The notes: generated from the sequence alone by a model not told the origin. DNA of 56,457 nucleotides from an uncultured bacterium (GCA_903945195.1 CAJAUT010000027.1:1-56457), one strand, 5' to 3'; shown: positions 37,124-46,422, numbered from the stretch's first letter. Translations and numbers: made by a program.

Positions 37124-38374
37124 TTACTCATATTTATATACTACAAACCTACTGTCGTCTGTGCGATATATTATCCCCCTACTAGAGAGATTGGTAGATG
37201 TGATCTCCCACGGGATGTCTTTACTCATATCCCTGTCTGATGCAGCTAAAACGTATAGATGTTTGGTACTAGGATACTGATCGATCTCCATGGGTTTTAC
37301 TCCAAAAACATAGATGAGGATATATCGCAATGAATACGCTCTATGCTCTGCTTGAGACATATAGACTACGTTAAAGTTGGTAGAATTATCATCGGCTATT
37401 GCCTTTGCAACTTGCATCATTTTTGGAGTATTCATAAACTTGGCAGTACCTACTGCCTGAGTAAAAGAAAACTCTCCAGTTTTAAATTGAAAAATAAGAT
37501 ATATACACATCACCACTGCGGCTATCATTTTGGAAGATTTAAATATTTTGTCCAAAACTAGCGCGCCTAGGTAAAATGCTAAGGGAAAATACTGATAAAA
37601 ATGATAGATTGAGAGTTTGGACTGGCCTGGATTATTTATTACGTCTAGTAGATACTGCCAAAGGGTCCGCATGTGATACCAATCATGTCTAAGATCAAAA
37701 ATGACTGTTGGCGCAAGTGATATTAGTAATCCTAAAATAAAAATGCCAAAATCAAATATTCTTTGCTTGGATCTATAAACAATATATATAGTTAATAGTA
37801 TGATCGTAAAAAGATACATATATTCTAGTCCTAGTGCCAAGCCTGATAAAAGACCTAAATACAGTGATATTTTTGGAGTAATATTTTCATGATTTTTAAT
37901 GATTAAATACATACTAACCAAACCGATTAGAGGCATAGGATTGAGAATCCAGATAGTTAAAGATTGAGAGATCATCGTCATATCAAATAAATAGAGAAAT
38001 GCAGCAAAAATAGCTACTCTTTGGCCACTCAATTTTTTGATGAGTAGATACAACATTGCCCCGGTAATTAGATTTATAAATAATGCTGTATAAGTCAAAA
38101 TAATTGGGTTGTACCCAAAAACCAACATAAATGGCATGAGAAAATAATTGTAAATAGGCGCCGAAAATATCTGATGTCCCGTAGATGTAGTGCGCTGCAC
38201 TGCTGGCAAACCTAGGAGTGAAAAGTGTCCATTTAGATATTCTGCCGTGGTAGTAAGAGTGATGCCTTGCTCTAAACCAAAATTGATCCTGTTTGGAAAA
38301 TTGTAAACCCGCAATAATAATCCTAGTGCAAATAGTAGAACTACTAAGATCGTTTTATAATATATTTTATTCAC
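37124..38374 (-). CDS. GT39-like membrane protein lacking the acidic pair
   Basis: A 416-residue member of the same subfamily as 20752 and 34909. The loop after helix 1 reads NFGLEQGITLTTTAEYL, so the aspartate of the usual Asp-Glu is absent (Leu-Glu), and the GPxYYYL segment is APIYNYFLMP. The C-terminal outer part is only about 100 residues. It starts with GTG and overlaps the upstream gene by eight bases. The missing Asp could mean loss of activity, a different catalytic residue, or a non-catalytic partner role. Confidence 0.78.
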   Translation of the reverse strand: MNKIYYKTILVVLLFALGLLLRVYNFPNRINFGLEQGITLTTTAEYLNGHFSLLGLPAVQRTTSTGHQIFSAPIYNYFLMPFMLVFGYNPIILTYTALFINLITGAMLYLLIKKLSGQRVAIFAAFLYLFDMTMISQSLTIWILNPMPLIGLVSMYLIIKNHENITPKISLYLGLLSGLALGLEYMYLFTIILLTIYIVYRSKQRIFDFGIFILGLLISLAPTVIFDLRHDWYHMRTLWQYLLDVINNPGQSKLSIYHFYQYFPLAFYLGALVLDKIFKSSKMIAAVVMCIYLIFQFKTGEFSFTQAVGTAKFMNTPKMMQVAKAIADDNSTNFNVVYMSQAEHRAYSLRYILIYVFGVKPMEIDQYPSTKHLYVLAASDRDMSKDIPWEITSTNLSSRGIIYRTDDSRFVVYKYE

Positions 38375-40043
38375 GTGTTTTTATTCTCTCATAAATATTT
38401 ATTTCATCTGATTCGTAAATGATTTTAAATCCAGGATTTGATAGAGCTTGGATAGCGTCCTGTGTCCCCCACTCTGTTTTGTAGATATAAAAATAATCAG
38501 CTGGTACGGTAGTGATGCTACCACCTTTGTATGTATTTATAAAATCAAGTCGATCCTGATGCTCTGTATGAGTCACCATAAGCTGGTCAGTATCTAGATA
38601 GTATGGAATTTTTTCTGCCAGCGCTGAAACATATCCATTACGATGAACTGGATCATTGATATGTACGATCCCAGGTGGAGCAGCTTTTAATACTTCCAGA
38701 GCTTTAAGCTCATTACTACTGATAGTGATCTGAGGCGCATTTATATATCTGAGCTGATCTATAATGTTTGGAATAGTAAGCAAGAACATGATCAACAAAA
38801 AAATGTGTTTAATTTTTGATTTTGAGGTATATAGCTGATAGCAATACTCTGCTGTTAAGAAACTAGCAAACCATAAACCGTAATACAAAAATTGCATTGT
38901 GTTGTACCATCCACCTGACTGTACAAAAAATATCGGAATTAAAAAAGTTACGATAGTAATAATAAAAAATACTAAATGTTCGAAAATTAGATTTTTCCTG
39001 ATGATGGAACTTATTATGTAGATGTTTGATAAAATCCTCGTGCCAAAATTGAAGATTATGAATAGAAAAATACTAAGTACTTCTATCCCCACTAGCCTAG
39101 GCGAAAATCCTGTCTTTTTTTCATATAGGAAATATCTAGCCAAGGTCAAGCTATGGTTATAGAACAACAAGGGGTCATCTATAAATAAATGCGGCAAAGC
39201 AAATGGGGCGTACACAAATGGAAACTGGGAACCAGTACCTAGACCATAAAATACATACAAACCAAGCAAGCTAAAAATACCGACAGATATGATCTCAAAT
39301 ATTTTTTGCTTTGTTATACCAGTGTTAGCCACAGTCCAGAGACTAAACAGCCCATACATAACTAGAGCAACTATGGCCCCATAAAATTTGAAACCAAATA
39401 ACAAAAAATATAAGAAGCCTAACAAGAGCGAGCGTAGAAACTTCATATTTGACTGGCTAATCATGAGGATCCATAGAATGATAGATAGTGAAAAGGCAAA
39501 TTGGATATTTAGAAACATTGTGACAGGAGTGATGGAAGATATGACTGGAAAGCCCCTGAGTGTCGAACCAGTAAATTTACCATCCGCATAGAGAGTCGCT
39601 AGATAGCTGAAGGAACTAGCAAAATATAGGAAAAATGCGTAAATATTTGCCTTCACTTTAGGCATTTTTTTAAATTTCAAATAGCTTATGACGCTATATA
39701 CATATGTGATCGCCGCTATAATTGGTAAAACCTTAAAAAATGACGTAAAAGGCGAAAGCCCTACTTTCATCATCAGATACATAATGTAGTCAAGTAAAAA
39801 ATTGTATCCGCTTAAGGTGGAGCCAGACATAAATGGATTCGTTAGAGGCCAGCTGCCAAACCCCAACTTTGCAAGACTAATGTGCCACAAAGCATCGTGC
39901 ATATGCCAGTCACCGATAGATAGCTGGCAAAGTGAATCCTTGCAGACTAAATCTCCATTTGGCAGAATAAATGAGAGTGAGATAACTAGAAACAGTAGAG
40001 ATAGACCTATTAAAAGCTTGTTTGACCCGAGATACTTGCGCAT
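38367..40043 (-). CDS. Polytopic membrane protein with HDxxWH motif (PTPS-related-like)
   Basis: About 558 residues. The frame is open to ATG at 40079, but that would overlap the divergent gene; ATG at 40043 gives MRKYLGSNK directly before helix 1. The outer loop has GDWHMHDALWHISLAKLG (HDxxWH), then STLSGYNFLLDYIMY. These are closely matched in the plus-strand protein at 41216 (HEHDGIWHLALIN, VLSGYNALLDIVL), so the two are paralogs in opposite orientation. A soluble outer domain of about 150 residues lies at the end. The activity is likely GT-C-like, by analogy only. Confidence 0.75.
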   Translation of the reverse strand: MRKYLGSNKLLIGLSLLFLVISLSFILPNGDLVCKDSLCQLSIGDWHMHDALWHISLAKLGFGSWPLTNPFMSGSTLSGYNFLLDYIMYLMMKVGLSPFTSFFKVLPIIAAITYVYSVISYLKFKKMPKVKANIYAFFLYFASSFSYLATLYADGKFTGSTLRGFPVISSITPVTMFLNIQFAFSLSIILWILMISQSNMKFLRSLLLGFLYFLLFGFKFYGAIVALVMYGLFSLWTVANTGITKQKIFEIISVGIFSLLGLYVFYGLGTGSQFPFVYAPFALPHLFIDDPLLFYNHSLTLARYFLYEKKTGFSPRLVGIEVLSIFLFIIFNFGTRILSNIYIISSIIRKNLIFEHLVFFIITIVTFLIPIFFVQSGGWYNTMQFLYYGLWFASFLTAEYCYQLYTSKSKIKHIFLLIMFLLTIPNIIDQLRYINAPQITISSNELKALEVLKAAPPGIVHINDPVHRNGYVSALAEKIPYYLDTDQLMVTHTEHQDRLDFINTYKGGSITTVPADYFYIYKTEWGTQDAIQALSNPGFKIIYESDEINIYERIKTRE

Positions 40044-40050
40044 ATTTATG

Positions 40051-40058
40051 AGTATAAT
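40051..40058. promoter_or_regulatory. Compact divergent promoter with overlapping -10 elements
   Basis: The 21-base gap between divergent ATGs at 40043 (minus) and 40065 (plus) contains AGTATAAT. Plus strand: TATAAT-GGAATT-ATG, six bases. Minus strand: TATACT then seven bases and ATG. Both would give leaderless mRNAs. No convincing -35 is visible on either side. Confidence 0.6.
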
Positions 40059-40064
40059 GGAATT

Positions 40065-41219
40065 ATGAAGAATAAACATCTTGCCTTGACGATCATGGTC
40101 TCTATTGTGACTTTAGGACTTATGTGGCTACCCTTTACCCTGAAAACAAAGAGTTTTTGGGGGATAGATTTCAACGGGCGCAACATGCAAACCATTGTCA
40201 GAAATTTTGATGGGATCAACTTCCTGGTAGTAGCTAAATCTCTATACAATCCTAGACAAATCGAAGTAGACTTTGCCAGTATCTTATCTGGTAGGCAAAA
40301 CCTATACTTTTCTGCTCATTACCCAGGATTTCCCTTAGTCATCAAACTCTTTGATCTTTTTGTCTCAGGTCCAAATGCCCTACTTTTGTCGATTGTATTT
40401 TCTAATATATTGCTGGCATGGGCTTTGTATGCATTTTTTAGCTTATTTGTAGAAAATAAAAAATGGCTAGTTACTTTATGTGCGATCGCACTTTTTGTAC
40501 CAGCCAGAATGCTTTCTATGAGGATGGTGGGGTCAAATGAATCTTTGTTTATCTTTTTTGTGCTTACATCACTGATTGCTAACTACAAAGAAAAGCATTT
40601 ACTGGCGGCCATAATGGGTGGCTTTGCAGTACTAACCAGAAGCCCAGGCATCTTACTTTATGGAGCCTATATGCTTGGCCCCTTGATCCAGTTTGTAAAA
40701 ACAAAAAAGATTGACTGGAAATACCTGACAACTTATTTGATCATTCCCGCCTCACTTGTAGGGTTGTGGGCATATTATGGAATTGTGTTTGGAGATTATC
40801 TAGCATACTTTAAAGTGGGTGGGAATATAAATCTCTACTTCCCACCTTTCATGATATTTGGATCACACTTTGACTGGGTTTCGGGGATGTGGTTAGAAGA
40901 TGTGATTTATACATATATTTTTTATACTGCTGGCATATATCTATTTTTCAAAAATATTGTTACTTTAGACCCTAAACTAAAAACAATTGGTTACTTTGGG
41001 GCTATCTATGTGGCCATGATATTTTTTGTAGTGCACAGGGACATCTCCAGGTATGCTCTACCTATTGCTCCAATCGTACTGGCTGGATTTAGCCCTTACC
41101 TACAATCGAAATATTCAAAATATATTTTAATGATTCTAGCTATACCGATCATGCTTTACTCTTGGAATTTTATTTTAAATAATGTGCAGCCAGTAATGGA
41201 CTGGTCTAAATTGCTATGA
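40065..41219 (+). CDS. PIG-V-like membrane mannosyltransferase
   Basis: A 384-residue protein and the first gene of a plus-strand island. NFDGINFLVVAKSLY after helix 1, HYPGFPLVIKLFDLF, GSNESLFIFFVL and LTRSPGILLYG follow the order of PIG-V-type GT-C mannosyltransferases, which use polyprenyl-phosphate mannose. The Asp in NFDG is the expected catalytic acid. About ten spans and no large outer tail. A perfect TATAAT is six bases before the ATG, without a Shine-Dalgarno site, so a leaderless transcript is likely. It overlaps the next gene by four bases. Confidence 0.78.
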   Translation: MKNKHLALTIMVSIVTLGLMWLPFTLKTKSFWGIDFNGRNMQTIVRNFDGINFLVVAKSLYNPRQIEVDFASILSGRQNLYFSAHYPGFPLVIKLFDLFVSGPNALLLSIVFSNILLAWALYAFFSLFVENKKWLVTLCAIALFVPARMLSMRMVGSNESLFIFFVLTSLIANYKEKHLLAAIMGGFAVLTRSPGILLYGAYMLGPLIQFVKTKKIDWKYLTTYLIIPASLVGLWAYYGIVFGDYLAYFKVGGNINLYFPPFMIFGSHFDWVSGMWLEDVIYTYIFYTAGIYLFFKNIVTLDPKLKTIGYFGAIYVAMIFFVVHRDISRYALPIAPIVLAGFSPYLQSKYSKYILMILAIPIMLYSWNFILNNVQPVMDWSKLL

Positions 41220-42871
41220 AAAAATGGGTTTTTTGGACAATCCTAATTTCTGCCTTTTTAGTACAGATGCTCGTAGTCTTACCTAGTGGGAGTCACTATT
41301 GCTACAACTCTATCTGTGGATTATTCTTCTGGGGTGCTCATGAGCATGATGGCATCTGGCATCTGGCACTTATAAATAGTGCACTTACTTCTTGGCCAGC
41401 CAAGTTTCCTACATATTCCGGCGCTGTGTTAAGTGGCTACAATGCACTTCTAGATATTGTGCTCAGCTTTGTTAATTTTGTAACTAAAATACCGACGAGC
41501 TTACTGTATTTTAAAATTATTCCTTTTGCGTGGTTTGGATCGATGGTGTGGGTATGGAATAAATTTGGTCGTATTTATAGTAAAAGTAAATGGTACGTCA
41601 GTGCACTCATGTTTTTTGTATTTTTTGGAAATTCATTTTCATATTTGTTTAGACTATTTCATGAAGGAACTATTTGGGGAGCAAGCGGAATACTGTCTAT
41701 GCAGTCGCCGCAAATGCTTAACAATATCCAGTTTGCTCTTACTCTCCCACTACTAGGACTCCTCCTCATTTTATTTAAAAAAGATGAACTTACATGGAAA
41801 GACAGTCTATGGATTGGGTGTTTGAACTTCCTGATGATGGGACTGAAGTTTTATGGCGGGGTAGTTGCGATAGCAATGTCTGGAGTATATGTAATTACCT
41901 TACTTTTTCAGAAAAAATGGAATCAGGGTCTAACTGCAGGAATTGCTGCGATCATCGGCTTTGGACTATCAATGTTAATATTTTATAACCCACTGAATGC
42001 AATTGGCTTACCTGCTATCCTTACCGTCAAGCCCATGGAAACTGTGCATCCAATCATAGAAGAAATTGGATTGTTTTATGCTCCCTCAATAGCTAATCTG
42101 CGCAACAATCTATATGCTAGTGGAGGAGGTATTCGATTAGTTTTGATTGAGCTGGCGACCCTACTCGTATTTATTGTCTTTAACTGGGGCACGAGGATCA
42201 TTGGGGTACTATCTATCAGGCGAAAACCTTTTGACTATATACTTATCACTGGAATACTTACTGGACTACTCATGAATGTCCTATTTATTCAAAGGGGTGA
42301 GTGGTGGAATACGGTACAGTTTTTATACTATGCCACATTTTTATCTAATATTTATGCGGCCCAAATACTTTCAAAATGGATGGATAATGGAAAACTATGG
42401 TTGTCACTAGTTTTTATTACGATAATTCTGACAATCCCAAATACACTAGATACTTACAGAATATTCTCTAGCTACCCGCCACAAAGCTATGTGAGTGATG
42501 TGGAAATAGATGTGCTCACACATCTGAAGTCGTTGCCAAAGGGTACTGTACTAGCTCTCCCAAGCGTGACAATAATTGGCACTGAAAACAGTATTCCAAA
42601 GTCTTTATACAGTAGATATGATACGGCTTACGTTGCGGCATTTTCTGGTCAACAAACCTACCTAAATGACTTGGTTCAATTACGACTGACGGGGATCGAA
42701 TATCAAGATAGATTAGATGCAGTCACTACCAATAATTGCATTGTGCTAGACCAGGTAAGTTATATCTATGTCGCTGGTAATAAATCACAAATCGAGCCAT
42801 GGGAGAAATGTATGAGAAAAATGGATTTGATTAAAATAAACCAAGAAGCAGCATTATATAAGTTGCAGTAG
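41216..42871 (+). CDS. Polytopic membrane protein with HDxxWH motif (PTPS-related-like)
   Basis: A 551-residue paralog of the protein at 38367-40043. GAHEHDGIWHLALINSALTSWP and VLSGYNALLDIVL match the paralog, as does the C-terminal IQRGEWWNTVQFLYYATF versus VQSGGWYNTMQFLYYGLW. It overlaps the upstream PIG-V-like gene by four bases (41216-41219). Its stop TAG at 42869-42871 is immediately followed by the stop of the convergent GT2-GtrA gene, leaving no room for a shared terminator. The inverted placement of the two paralogs suggests duplication with inversion. Function inferred only. Confidence 0.76.
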   Translation: MKKWVFWTILISAFLVQMLVVLPSGSHYCYNSICGLFFWGAHEHDGIWHLALINSALTSWPAKFPTYSGAVLSGYNALLDIVLSFVNFVTKIPTSLLYFKIIPFAWFGSMVWVWNKFGRIYSKSKWYVSALMFFVFFGNSFSYLFRLFHEGTIWGASGILSMQSPQMLNNIQFALTLPLLGLLLILFKKDELTWKDSLWIGCLNFLMMGLKFYGGVVAIAMSGVYVITLLFQKKWNQGLTAGIAAIIGFGLSMLIFYNPLNAIGLPAILTVKPMETVHPIIEEIGLFYAPSIANLRNNLYASGGGIRLVLIELATLLVFIVFNWGTRIIGVLSIRRKPFDYILITGILTGLLMNVLFIQRGEWWNTVQFLYYATFLSNIYAAQILSKWMDNGKLWLSLVFITIILTIPNTLDTYRIFSSYPPQSYVSDVEIDVLTHLKSLPKGTVLALPSVTIIGTENSIPKSLYSRYDTAYVAAFSGQQTYLNDLVQLRLTGIEYQDRLDAVTTNNCIVLDQVSYIYVAGNKSQIEPWEKCMRKMDLIKINQEAALYKLQ

Positions 42872-44056
42872 TTATTTCTTTTTCCAGACAAATCTAGAGT
42901 AGGCAAAGAAGTTCCAGAACATACCGATCAGGATACCAACTATAGAAAAGACCATGCCTGTATCTACAGTTAAGTTGAAAGTTGAAAGTTGAAAGTTGAA
43001 AAGTGTAAAGAGACCGATAAACTTTTCACCCATAAAGGCGATAGCCATTTGAATGAGAATAGAACCAGCCGAAGCTAAATTGAACTGTAAGAATTTACCC
43101 GGGATCTGGGTTACTTTGAGTTTGCGGTCGGCAAAAGTCCAGAGATTTGAAAGAGTAAAGTTGGAGACTATGGCTGTCTCGATGGAGAGAAAATTGGCTA
43201 GCTGGTAACCTAGACCCATGCGGTAGAAATATAAAGCTGTGATCTGAACTAGCGTACCCGTGCCGCCTGTGACCAAGAATTTGAAGATGCGACTATTTAC
43301 TATCTCTGACATCCGAACTTTCATAATGTACCTCATGGTATTAAATATGTATTCTGGACCTAGTTTGGATGCTCCACTTGTGCGGTCACGGAAAACAAAT
43401 GGAACCTCACTAACTTTATACCCTTTTTGGATAGTTTTCACTAAGAAACCTATCTGCCAAGTATAGCCATAGAACGCCGCGTTGTTCATGATTTTGAGGA
43501 TCTCTTGCACGACCGGAGTGCGGATAGCCCGATAGCCTGTCGTCCAGTCGTGAACTTTGAAATTGGCCATGACTACACGGATATAAATATTGCCTACGAC
43601 TGAAAGGAATTTGCGATACCATGGCCAGTGCGATGGGATACCGCCTCCTCTTATATATCTAGACCCTAGGACTAGGTCAGAACCAGCTGCGATACTAGCC
43701 AGCATAGCTGGGATGACGGAAGGATCGTGCTGGAGATCGGCGTCAAACTGAAAGATGATATCTGCTTTGTATTTGTCTATGGCTACGAAAAATCCCTTTT
43801 TGTAGGCATGACCTAGACCACCTTTGTGCTTGTTGTTTAAGATATGTACAAAGGGATACTTTTTCATCAAACCGTCAATCACTTTGCTGGTCCCATCAGG
43901 AGAATTGTCGTCTACAAACAAGATATGCATGTCGTAAGACTGGCAAGATTTAAAAACTTTGGCTAGGGCCACGGTCGTAGGAATGACGTTTGCCGCCTCG
44001 TTGTAGGTGGGGATGACTATCACGACTTTAGTTAGTGTTGAGTTCATAAAGTTCAT
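42872..44056 (-). CDS. Dolichol-phosphate mannosyltransferase-like GT2 fused to GtrA domain
   Basis: About 394 residues in two parts. The GT2 domain has VVIVIPTYNEAANV, FVDDNSPDGT, KGGLGHAYKKGF and FDADLQHDP, all typical of DPM1 enzymes. The last 130 residues form a GtrA-like four-helix membrane domain starting near FKFLVTGGTGTLVQ, with NFTLSNLWTFADR. Such fusions make and translocate polyprenyl-phosphate sugar. The longest frame begins with TTG at 44068; ATG at 44056 or 44047 is likelier, all inside a 9-bp repeat tract. Four GTTGAAA heptamers interrupt the GtrA part (42974-43001). Confidence 0.93.
   Translation of the reverse strand: MNFMNSTLTKVVIVIPTYNEAANVIPTTVALAKVFKSCQSYDMHILFVDDNSPDGTSKVIDGLMKKYPFVHILNNKHKGGLGHAYKKGFFVAIDKYKADIIFQFDADLQHDPSVIPAMLASIAAGSDLVLGSRYIRGGGIPSHWPWYRKFLSVVGNIYIRVVMANFKVHDWTTGYRAIRTPVVQEILKIMNNAAFYGYTWQIGFLVKTIQKGYKVSEVPFVFRDRTSGASKLGPEYIFNTMRYIMKVRMSEIVNSRIFKFLVTGGTGTLVQITALYFYRMGLGYQLANFLSIETAIVSNFTLSNLWTFADRKLKVTQIPGKFLQFNLASAGSILIQMAIAFMGEKFIGLFTLFNFQLSTFNLTVDTGMVFSIVGILIGMFWNFFAYSRFVWKKK
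42974..43001. repeat. Heptanucleotide repeat GTTGAAA x4 inside the GtrA domain
   Basis: Four perfect units, encoding FNFQLSTFNL between the third and fourth membrane helix. A change by one unit would shift the frame and remove the last helix. Confidence 0.92.
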
Positions 44057-44078
44057 AAAGTTTATCAAGTCTATTGAG
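44043..44078. repeat. 9-bp repeat tract at the GT2-GtrA start (4 units)
   Basis: Units TTCATAAAG, TTCATAAAG, TTTATCAAG and TCTATTGAG. It spans the stop of the UDP-glucuronate decarboxylase gene (44071) and the possible starts of the GT2-GtrA gene, encoding MNFMNS-like leader residues. Confidence 0.9.
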
Positions 44079-45030
44079 TTTTATTTTGATAATATTCTAA
44101 TGTCTTTTTCATACCAGTTTTAAAGTCTATAGTAGGCTCCCAATTTAATAAGTTTTTGGCTTTTGTGATATCTGGCTTTCTTTTCTTTGGATCGTCAGGT
44201 GGTGTGTCTATATATTCTTTGGTTAACTCTTTGCCTATGATACTTTCAAATTCTTTGATCGCATCAGCTAGAGTAAACTCGACTGGATTGCCGAGGTTGA
44301 TGACCTGCCCAATCGCCGACTCTGTTTCGTAGACTTTGATGATGCCAGATAAGAGATCGTCGATATAACAGAATGAGCGTGTAGAGCTACCATCGCCAAA
44401 CATTTTGAATGGTTTATTGTTTATGTGTGAGTCGATCAGATTGATCGTGAATCTACCATCATCTAGTCTCATGTGAGGACCGTAAGTATTGAAGATGCGG
44501 ATCACCTTGATCAAAGTGCCACCTGTCCTATTGTAGGCAAATGCTAGGGACTCCATGGCACGCTTACCTTCGTCATAGCAACTACGAGGGCCTACAGAGT
44601 TCACATTGCCCCAGTAAGATTCTGGCTGTGGATGAACGAGTGGGTCACCATAAACTTCACTTGTGGACGCAAAGATGATCTGACACATGTTGGCGTGGGC
44701 TAGCTCTAGCATACGCTGACTGCCTAAGACATTTACCATCATGGTCTCTACCGGGTATCGCATATAAGAGACAGGGCTCTGTGGATTGGGGCTAGCGGGA
44801 CAGGCAAAGTGAAAAATAGCATCTAGATGCTCTTTAAATTCTGGCAGTGGCTGGCATACGTCGTGTTCAATAAGGCGAAAGTTTTTGTTGCCTTCGAACT
44901 CTTTGATATTGTCACGCGAACCTGACAAAAAATTGTCGACACAGATGACGCTGTCACCCTGATCCAAAAAATATTTACAAAGATGGGAGCCGATAAACCC
45001 TGCCCCACCTGTGATCAAGATTTTTTTCAT
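44071..45030 (-). CDS. uxs: UDP-glucuronate decarboxylase (UDP-xylose synthase)
   Basis: A 319-residue extended SDR enzyme. ITGGAGFIGSHL binds NAD, ACPASPNPQSPVSYM and ASTSEVYGDPLVHPQPESYWG (near 120-141) are diagnostic for UXS, and CYDEGKR supplies Tyr152 and Lys156. VIRIFNTYGPHMRLDDGR also fits. It converts UDP-glucuronate to UDP-xylose, and the UDP-glucose dehydrogenase at 49268-50557 provides the substrate. It lies four bases from the aldehyde dehydrogenase gene. No regulatory site is visible. Confidence 0.93.
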   Translation of the reverse strand: MKKILITGGAGFIGSHLCKYFLDQGDSVICVDNFLSGSRDNIKEFEGNKNFRLIEHDVCQPLPEFKEHLDAIFHFACPASPNPQSPVSYMRYPVETMMVNVLGSQRMLELAHANMCQIIFASTSEVYGDPLVHPQPESYWGNVNSVGPRSCYDEGKRAMESLAFAYNRTGGTLIKVIRIFNTYGPHMRLDDGRFTINLIDSHINNKPFKMFGDGSSTRSFCYIDDLLSGIIKVYETESAIGQVINLGNPVEFTLADAIKEFESIIGKELTKEYIDTPPDDPKKRKPDITKAKNLLNWEPTIDFKTGMKKTLEYYQNKTQ

Positions 45031-45034
45031 AAAC

Positions 45035-46420
45035 TCATTTGATCCCTGTAGTAACTACTGTTTTGGTTTGGACAAATTCTAAAAATCCCTCCTCACCATA
45101 CTCTCTACCTAGGCCACTGAGTTTGTATCCACCAAATGGACACTCTGGTTTGAAATAATTGGAAGTGTTGATACCTATAGTGCCAGCTTTTACAGCTTGC
45201 GAAAGGATATCCGCTGTTTTTTGACTAGTTGTATATGCCTCCCCACTTAAGCCGTAAACAGAGTCATTTGCAAGACCAATGACTTCCTCGATAGTTTTGA
45301 ACTTTATAACTGGCAAGATTGGACCAAATACTTCTTCCTGCATAATAGCCATGTCTGTAGTGACATCTGTGAGAATAGTAGGCGTGATAAAGTTACCTTT
45401 TTGAAGCAGTGCGTTCTCTATTTTATTTTTACCAACTAATACAGTTGCGCCTTTACTGATTGCTGTATTTAGCTGATTGGTGAGTAGTTCAAATTGAGAT
45501 TTAGATACGACTGGACCTATCTCGGTCTCCACATCTTTTGGATCTCCCAGCTTAGCGTTTCCTACACGAGTTGTAAACTTGACCATAAAATCATCATATA
45601 TACCAGCTTGGATAAATAGTCTCTTGTCAGCGTTGCAAACTTGGCCGTTTGCGAGATATCTACCCCAAAATATATTTTCTACAGCATTGTCTATATCTGC
45701 GTCATCCATCACGATGGCCGCACTATTTCCACCCATTTCAAGTAGGGCTTTGATAAATTTGGTGCCGGATTTGATGTAGATCTCTTTGCCTACTTTGGTA
45801 CTTCCTGTAAACCAAACTGCATCGATCTCCTGATCAAGTAGTGCCGCGCCAATATCCTTGCCACCGACTGCACTTTGCAATACATTTTTTGGGAGTCCGG
45901 TACTATTTAGCAAATTAAGGGTAAACATCTGAGACATAGTAGTGAGTTCTGAAGGTTTAAAGACTACTGTATTGCCACCAAGGAGGGCTGGGATGACGCC
46001 TGTATGAAACATGGTGAGGGGGAAGTTCCAGGGTGCAATACAAGCAAATACGCCAAGAGGTTCATGGACGATTTTATATATCACATCGTCATCTTGTCTG
46101 ACAATTTTTTCTTTGAGAACGACTGATGATTTGTCGATATAAAACTCTAGATATTCTAGCTCCATATCTATCTCGCCAATGGACTGGGCGATAGGCTTGC
46201 CCATTTCATTTGTGATGAGATTTGCAAGCTCTTTTTTATTATTTTCTAGAAGTTCTTTGTATTTTTTTATATAGGAGATACGATCTTCAATTTTTGATTT
46301 GCTCCACACAATTCCTGCAGTGCGTGAATCACTAACTACTTTTGCTAAATCTCCTAAACTTACACACTCGGTCTCCCCTACCACGGTTTGATCGAATGGA
46401 TTAATTGAAGTTATTTTCAT
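45035..46420 (-). CDS. Aldehyde dehydrogenase, succinate-semialdehyde dehydrogenase-like
   Basis: A 461-residue NAD(P)-dependent enzyme with intact catalytic residues: Asn132 in APWNFP, Lys155 in FKPSE, Glu228 in LLEMGGNS and the nucleophile Cys262 in NGQVCNADKRL. TGSTKVGKEI and EEVFGPILPVI are also conserved. Sequence style is of the GabD/succinate-semialdehyde group, but substrate cannot be fixed from this. It sits between UXS and Gmd genes, where a pathway enzyme for a sugar aldehyde would make sense, or it may be a metabolic gene carried along. Two bases separate it from gmd. Confidence 0.93.
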   Translation of the reverse strand: MKITSINPFDQTVVGETECVSLGDLAKVVSDSRTAGIVWSKSKIEDRISYIKKYKELLENNKKELANLITNEMGKPIAQSIGEIDMELEYLEFYIDKSSVVLKEKIVRQDDDVIYKIVHEPLGVFACIAPWNFPLTMFHTGVIPALLGGNTVVFKPSELTTMSQMFTLNLLNSTGLPKNVLQSAVGGKDIGAALLDQEIDAVWFTGSTKVGKEIYIKSGTKFIKALLEMGGNSAAIVMDDADIDNAVENIFWGRYLANGQVCNADKRLFIQAGIYDDFMVKFTTRVGNAKLGDPKDVETEIGPVVSKSQFELLTNQLNTAISKGATVLVGKNKIENALLQKGNFITPTILTDVTTDMAIMQEEVFGPILPVIKFKTIEEVIGLANDSVYGLSGEAYTTSQKTADILSQAVKAGTIGINTSNYFKPECPFGGYKLSGLGREYGEEGFLEFVQTKTVVTTGIK

Positions 46421-46422
46421 AA

